This document shows positions 60,969-64,000 of a DNA stretch of 64,000 nt, piece by piece (positions within the stretch are counted from its first letter, which is position 1; each line of letters opens with the position of its first letter). A program made the translations under genes and the position numbers. The DNA comes from Jeotgalibacillus malaysiensis (lineage in GTDB: Bacteria; Bacillota; Bacilli; Bacillales; Jeotgalibacillaceae). The notes beneath the pieces are model-generated. The model was not told the origin of the DNA, made no database searches, and saw only the letters and a list, made by a program, of their open reading frames with translations. The DNA is taken from contig CP009416.1 in the NCBI GenBank assembly GCA_000818095.1, positions 507,501-571,500 on the forward strand, read 5' to 3'.

Positions 60969-60995
60969 TGATTTTAAAGAAAAAGGGGAATGGCG

Positions 60996-61802
60996 ATGCA
61001 GGTCAGACAAATGCAAAAGGATGAACACGAATTCTTTTTGGACATGCTGTATGAGTCAATTTATATCCTGTCAGATAAGCCTTCAAAAGAAGCGTTATTA
61101 TCATCAGACGGGATGAAAAAATACCACGAAAACTGGGGCAGGCCCGGGGATGAAGTGCTTGTAGCGGAAGAAGATGGCGAGCTGCTTGGTGCGGTCTGGT
61201 ACCGGCAGTTCACCAAAGACAATCCCGGCTACGGTTTTGTAAGTGCTGATATACCTGAGATTGGCATGGCGGTGAAAGCATCCGCAAGAGGAAAAGGGAT
61301 CGGCAGGAAGCTGCTTGAAGAAATCATTGCACATGCGATGACACAGGGGTATGAAGCATTATCACTCAGTGTGGACCCGTTTAATCATGCTGCATATAAA
61401 CTATATAAAAGTGTTGGTTTTAACAAAGCCGGAACATCGGGTACTTCAGTGACGATGGTGGTTTCGCTGACGGTGGCGGATCAGAGAATCAGAGGGTTAA
61501 ATCAGACTGCCGCACTAAATCACAACATGTCAGAAGGACAGAAGCAGTCGAGAAAAAACAAGCTGCTTGTTGGGATGGTCAGCCTGTTCTCCGGGGTTTT
61601 ACTGCTTGCTGCTTCGTGGATTACTTCAGCTATTTATGCTTCAGGCGTTACGGAGTGGTATACAAGCTACGGCAGATTCTATACAGCCATGTTTGAAACG
61701 AGTATCATACCGCTTATACTTAGCCTGATCCTTGTGTTATACGGAATTGTGCTGATCGCAGGGGAAGCAGGGATTTGGCAATCAGAGAAAGGGGAATATT
61801 AA
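60996..61802 (+). CDS. GNAT acetyltransferase fused to a C-terminal membrane domain
   Basis: A 268-residue protein. Residues 1-150 are a GNAT domain with EIGMAVKASARGKGIGRKLLEE (acetyl-CoA loop R-G-K-G-I-G) and AAYKLYKSVGFNKAG. After a linker, residues about 185-268 contain two or three membrane helices (LLVGMVSLFSGVLLLAASW and the IIPLILSLILVLYGIVLIAG segment). The fusion is in one frame without obvious damage. I chose ATG at 60996, spaced 7 from AAAGGGG. It abuts the next gene (TAAATG). The substrate is unknown. Confidence 0.82.
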   Translation: MQVRQMQKDEHEFFLDMLYESIYILSDKPSKEALLSSDGMKKYHENWGRPGDEVLVAEEDGELLGAVWYRQFTKDNPGYGFVSADIPEIGMAVKASARGKGIGRKLLEEIIAHAMTQGYEALSLSVDPFNHAAYKLYKSVGFNKAGTSGTSVTMVVSLTVADQRIRGLNQTAALNHNMSEGQKQSRKNKLLVGMVSLFSGVLLLAASWITSAIYASGVTEWYTSYGRFYTAMFETSIIPLILSLILVLYGIVLIAGEAGIWQSEKGEY

Positions 61803-62759
61803 ATGATCAAAGTAGCAATGTTAAGCCGCTGGCACGTTCATGCGGATGATTACATAAAGGAAGCTTTACACCATCCTGATATCGAGGTAGCTGCTATCTG
61901 GGATGAAGATCGCAGCAGAGGGGAAGCCTGGGCGAATGAGCAGGGCATTCCATTTATAGCGGAGCTTGAAGATGTATTATCAGATCCGGACATTAACGGT
62001 GTGATTGTAGATACACCAACAACGATGCATAAAGAAATTATTGAACAAGCGGCGGCGCACGGAAAGCACATTTTTTCTGAAAAGGTACTTGGCCTGACAG
62101 AACAGGAATGTGAAGAGATCTTTCAAGCGGTTGATCAGGCAGGTGTGCACTTGATGTTGTCCCTGCCAAGACTTTCTGCAAATTATTATCTTCTCGGACA
62201 GCAGCTCGCAGACGAAGGAAAGCTCGGGAAAATCTCGTCTGTCAGATGCCGGGTTGCGCATGATGGTGCTGTACCAAAAGACGGCGGAAAAGGGTGGCTG
62301 CCGCCTCATTTCTTAAAGCAGGAAGGGACTGCCGGTGGTTCTCTGATTGACCTTGGTGCACACCCGATCTATCTTGCAAACCGCCTGTGCGGTGAGCCGG
62401 TTGAAGTCAAAGCGATGTTTCAGCATGTATATCGGCATGAAGTGGATGATCAGTCAGCGGTGCTCGTGAAATATGAAAGCGGGCAAATGGCTGTGCTTGA
62501 GACAGGCTTTGTCACAAGCGGATTATTTCAGCTGGAGATCCACGGCTCAGAAGGAATTTATCTGGTTGAGGATAAAACAGCAAGGTATAAGAACCTTGAG
62601 ACAGGCGGTGAATGGCAGGAAGCAATACTGCCTGAAGGACTTCCTAGTGCGATGGAGCAATGGGTGTCTCAGATTGAAAAAGGTCAAATGCCATTTATCA
62701 CAAGACAGGATATGCGCAGACTCACAAAAGTCAATGAGCTCGCCTATCAGCAGGATTAA
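61803..62759 (+). CDS. Gfo/Idh/MocA-family oxidoreductase
   Basis: A 318-residue NAD(P)-dependent sugar- or polyol-type dehydrogenase. The N-terminal Rossmann region (KVAMLSRWHVHADDYI rather than a classic GxGxxG) is atypical. GVIVDTPTTMHKEI and the catalytic EKVLGLT (EKP-like: Glu-Lys kept, Pro replaced by Val) follow. The C-terminal part has GGSLIDLGAHPIYLA and HGSEGIY. ATG at 61803 is one base after the previous stop, so the genes are coupled. The substrate is unknown. Confidence 0.85.
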   Translation: MIKVAMLSRWHVHADDYIKEALHHPDIEVAAIWDEDRSRGEAWANEQGIPFIAELEDVLSDPDINGVIVDTPTTMHKEIIEQAAAHGKHIFSEKVLGLTEQECEEIFQAVDQAGVHLMLSLPRLSANYYLLGQQLADEGKLGKISSVRCRVAHDGAVPKDGGKGWLPPHFLKQEGTAGGSLIDLGAHPIYLANRLCGEPVEVKAMFQHVYRHEVDDQSAVLVKYESGQMAVLETGFVTSGLFQLEIHGSEGIYLVEDKTARYKNLETGGEWQEAILPEGLPSAMEQWVSQIEKGQMPFITRQDMRRLTKVNELAYQQD

Positions 62760-62763
62760 TCAG

Positions 62764-62801
62764 ACAGAAGCAAGGCTTATTAAATCCTTGCTTCTGTTTT
62801 T
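62764..62801. terminator. Intrinsic terminator between convergent genes
   Basis: ACAGAAGCAAGG / CCTTGCTTCTGT perfect 12-bp stem with TTTTTC on the plus side. It overlaps the 3' end of the convergent EamA gene. Confidence 0.88.
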
Positions 62802-63649
62802 CGTTTGAACGACAGGATGACAATGGACATCATTAATAATAAAACGCCTGTCCATGAGAGCAGTGACAGCGTTTCTCCGACAAGCATGACGCCTAAAAGA
62901 GCAGCTGTCATCGGTTCTGCAAGCGACAGGGTAACGGCAGTAGAGGATTTAATACCTGTCAGGCCTCTGGCGAAAAGCAGATAAGCGAATGCAGTTGCGA
63001 TGATGCCGATATAAAGGCCTGTTCCGATCCCGGCAGGCGTTGCAATCCAGCTCAGGTCAAAGAATAAAAGAGCCGGTGCCAAAATGATCGCAGCAAGTGT
63101 GAATACGACTGCAGTGACGGTGTCGGGTGGATGTGTATGTAACAGCTCCTTGCTGACAATCGTATAAGTCGCGAATGCCGTTCCCGCACCAAGTGCCAGC
63201 AGCATGCCGATCGGATCAACTGTAATGGCTTCAGGGTTTGCAAACAATAAAACGCATCCTGTAATAGCAGTGATTGTAGCAATCCACCATTTACGAGCAG
63301 GGATTCTTTTATATAAAATCCATTCCAGCAGTCCGGCAATGACCGGTGCAGAGCCGATTGCCGTCACTGTTCCGACTGCAACCCCTGTCATCAGCACCGC
63401 TGAAAAAAAGAAGGGCTGATAAAACGCCATGCATAATGCAGCAGCAATCAGTGACTGCAGCGGCCAGCCTGACAAAGAAAAGTTCTTTTGCAGCATTGAA
63501 AACAAAAGTAGTGCCGCGCCGCCAATACATAACCTGAAAGCACCAAACGCAACGGGATGCGTACCTTCAGGCGCAAACGATTGAGCCGTCCCGGTTGTAC
63601 CCCATAGAACGGCAGCCAGTAGTACCAATAAAATAGAAGCAGATCGCAT
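62780..63649 (-). CDS. EamA-family (DMT) transporter
   Basis: A 289-residue ten-helix exporter of the drug/metabolite superfamily with two EamA repeats (MRSASILLVLLAAVLWGTTG at the start, and a second near GMLLALGAGTAFATYTIVSK). I chose ATG at 63649 with GGGTGA five bases upstream. It differs from the EamA gene at 35.8 kb (this type starts WGTTGTAQSF). The substrate is unknown. Confidence 0.86.
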   Translation of the reverse strand: MRSASILLVLLAAVLWGTTGTAQSFAPEGTHPVAFGAFRLCIGGAALLLFSMLQKNFSLSGWPLQSLIAAALCMAFYQPFFFSAVLMTGVAVGTVTAIGSAPVIAGLLEWILYKRIPARKWWIATITAITGCVLLFANPEAITVDPIGMLLALGAGTAFATYTIVSKELLHTHPPDTVTAVVFTLAAIILAPALLFFDLSWIATPAGIGTGLYIGIIATAFAYLLFARGLTGIKSSTAVTLSLAEPMTAALLGVMLVGETLSLLSWTGVLLLMMSIVILSFKRKTEARI

Positions 63650-63718
63650 GTAACTCACCCGGATTTCCTTTTCCTCTCAGTATACGGGACATTAAGACGA
63701 TCTGTAAGAGGTGATAAC

Positions 63719-64000
63719 ATGAAAATTAAGATGGATCGAATCACATTGAGACCGTTTGAAAAAGAAGATTTTGAAGAATATAAAAAGCAGATCAGCAGCA
63801 GGAAACCTGCCAAGCATCAATATGATGAAGGGTTTGTTGATCTGAGAGGCTTTACTGCTGATCAATTTGAAGAGAAAATCATCCGCTTTAATAAATGGGC
63901 GGAGGATGATCATATTTATGTATTTGCAGTTGTGAGAAATGAGGATCAGGCAATACTTGGGCACGTTGATATGCTGATTTTACAGCGGGATGAGACACAA
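63719..64000 (+). CDS. GNAT/RimJ-like acetyltransferase, 3' end outside window
   Basis: Open for 94 codons from ATG at 63719 (AAGAGGTGATAAC upstream) to the window end. It begins MKIKMDRITLRPFEKEDFEEY, which is typical of the RimJ/RimL branch of GNAT proteins. It continues with FAVVRNEDQAILGHVDM, where the central strand is reached. The acetyl-CoA loop lies beyond the window. The acceptor is unknown. Confidence 0.8.
   Translation, partial: MKIKMDRITLRPFEKEDFEEYKKQISSRKPAKHQYDEGFVDLRGFTADQFEEKIIRFNKWAEDDHIYVFAVVRNEDQAILGHVDMLILQRDETQ

Overview
The window is chromosomal DNA of a low-to-mid GC, Gram-positive, Bacillus-like bacterium. The gene content points there: des-desKR, hemAT, hmp-nsrR, a Zur-controlled spare S14, lytH-like and yjcD-like genes, LTA synthase, and the DUF1659/DUF2922/YvrJ trio. 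Near-consensus AGGAGG sites, frequent TTG/GTG starts and clear Fur, Zur, NsrR and Rex boxes agree. A marine or cold-tolerant Bacillaceae/Planococcaceae member (Jeotgalibacillus-like) would fit, because the subtilisin resembles psychrophilic S41-type enzymes, but the genus cannot be fixed from sequence alone. There are no rRNA or tRNA genes, prophage, IS transposase or CRISPR array.

Layout. 1-3.8 kb: tail of a GH32 fructosidase, a flavin-reductase-like protein, an HTH/membrane pair, an acetyltransferase and a kinase-like phosphotransferase. 4-9 kb: Fur-controlled hydroxamate-siderophore uptake genes (fhuCDBG) divergent from a Fur-controlled ferredoxin-NADP-reductase-like flavoenzyme. 9.2-9.4 kb: a cluster of DnaA boxes away from any dnaA gene. 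9.5-19.7 kb: rlmA-like methyltransferase, small membrane proteins, the YvrJ trio, hmp/nsrR, hemAT, an NAD-binding protein, and a Zur-box operon (S14, an unknown protein, a flavoprotein). 20-26 kb: Old Yellow Enzyme, LytH-like endopeptidase, desaturase with its DesKR thermosensor. 26-32 kb: Rex-box cydDC and a UvrD-type helicase. 32-46 kb: small zinc protein, gabD, MOSC, two membrane genes, ltaS, DUF1206, glutamate dehydrogenase, secreted subtilisin, ppiB, proline dehydrogenase. 46-51 kb: frameshifted sodC and a sucrose operon scrR/scrA/scrB with two LacI-type operators. 52-60 kb: a second-messenger block with an EAL protein and a tightly coupled four-gene unit (GAF-HD-GYP, class III adenylate cyclase, CheY-like receiver, hybrid histidine kinase). 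60-64 kb: formamidase family, GNAT-membrane fusion, Gfo/Idh oxidoreductase, EamA exporter and a truncated acetyltransferase.

Two things stand out. First, the intergenic regions carry a set of short-motif arrays with an exact 21-bp period (two helical turns). Four unrelated motif families occur at seven places. Most have six units, often split 3+3 (or 4+4) by an interval that is longer only at the array centre, and most lie just downstream of an intrinsic terminator. One family forms a compound element of two arrays flanking an inverted-repeat spacer, present at three loci. I do not recognise these arrays as a named element. Second, the cyclase/HD-GYP/receiver/kinase operon joins predicted cAMP synthesis with cyclic-di-GMP breakdown in a lineage where cAMP signalling is rarely described.

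Two more ordinary dispersed repeats (called R1 and R2 here) are also present. R2 supplies the 3' ends of two genes and is triplicated in tandem near 44.1-44.4 kb.
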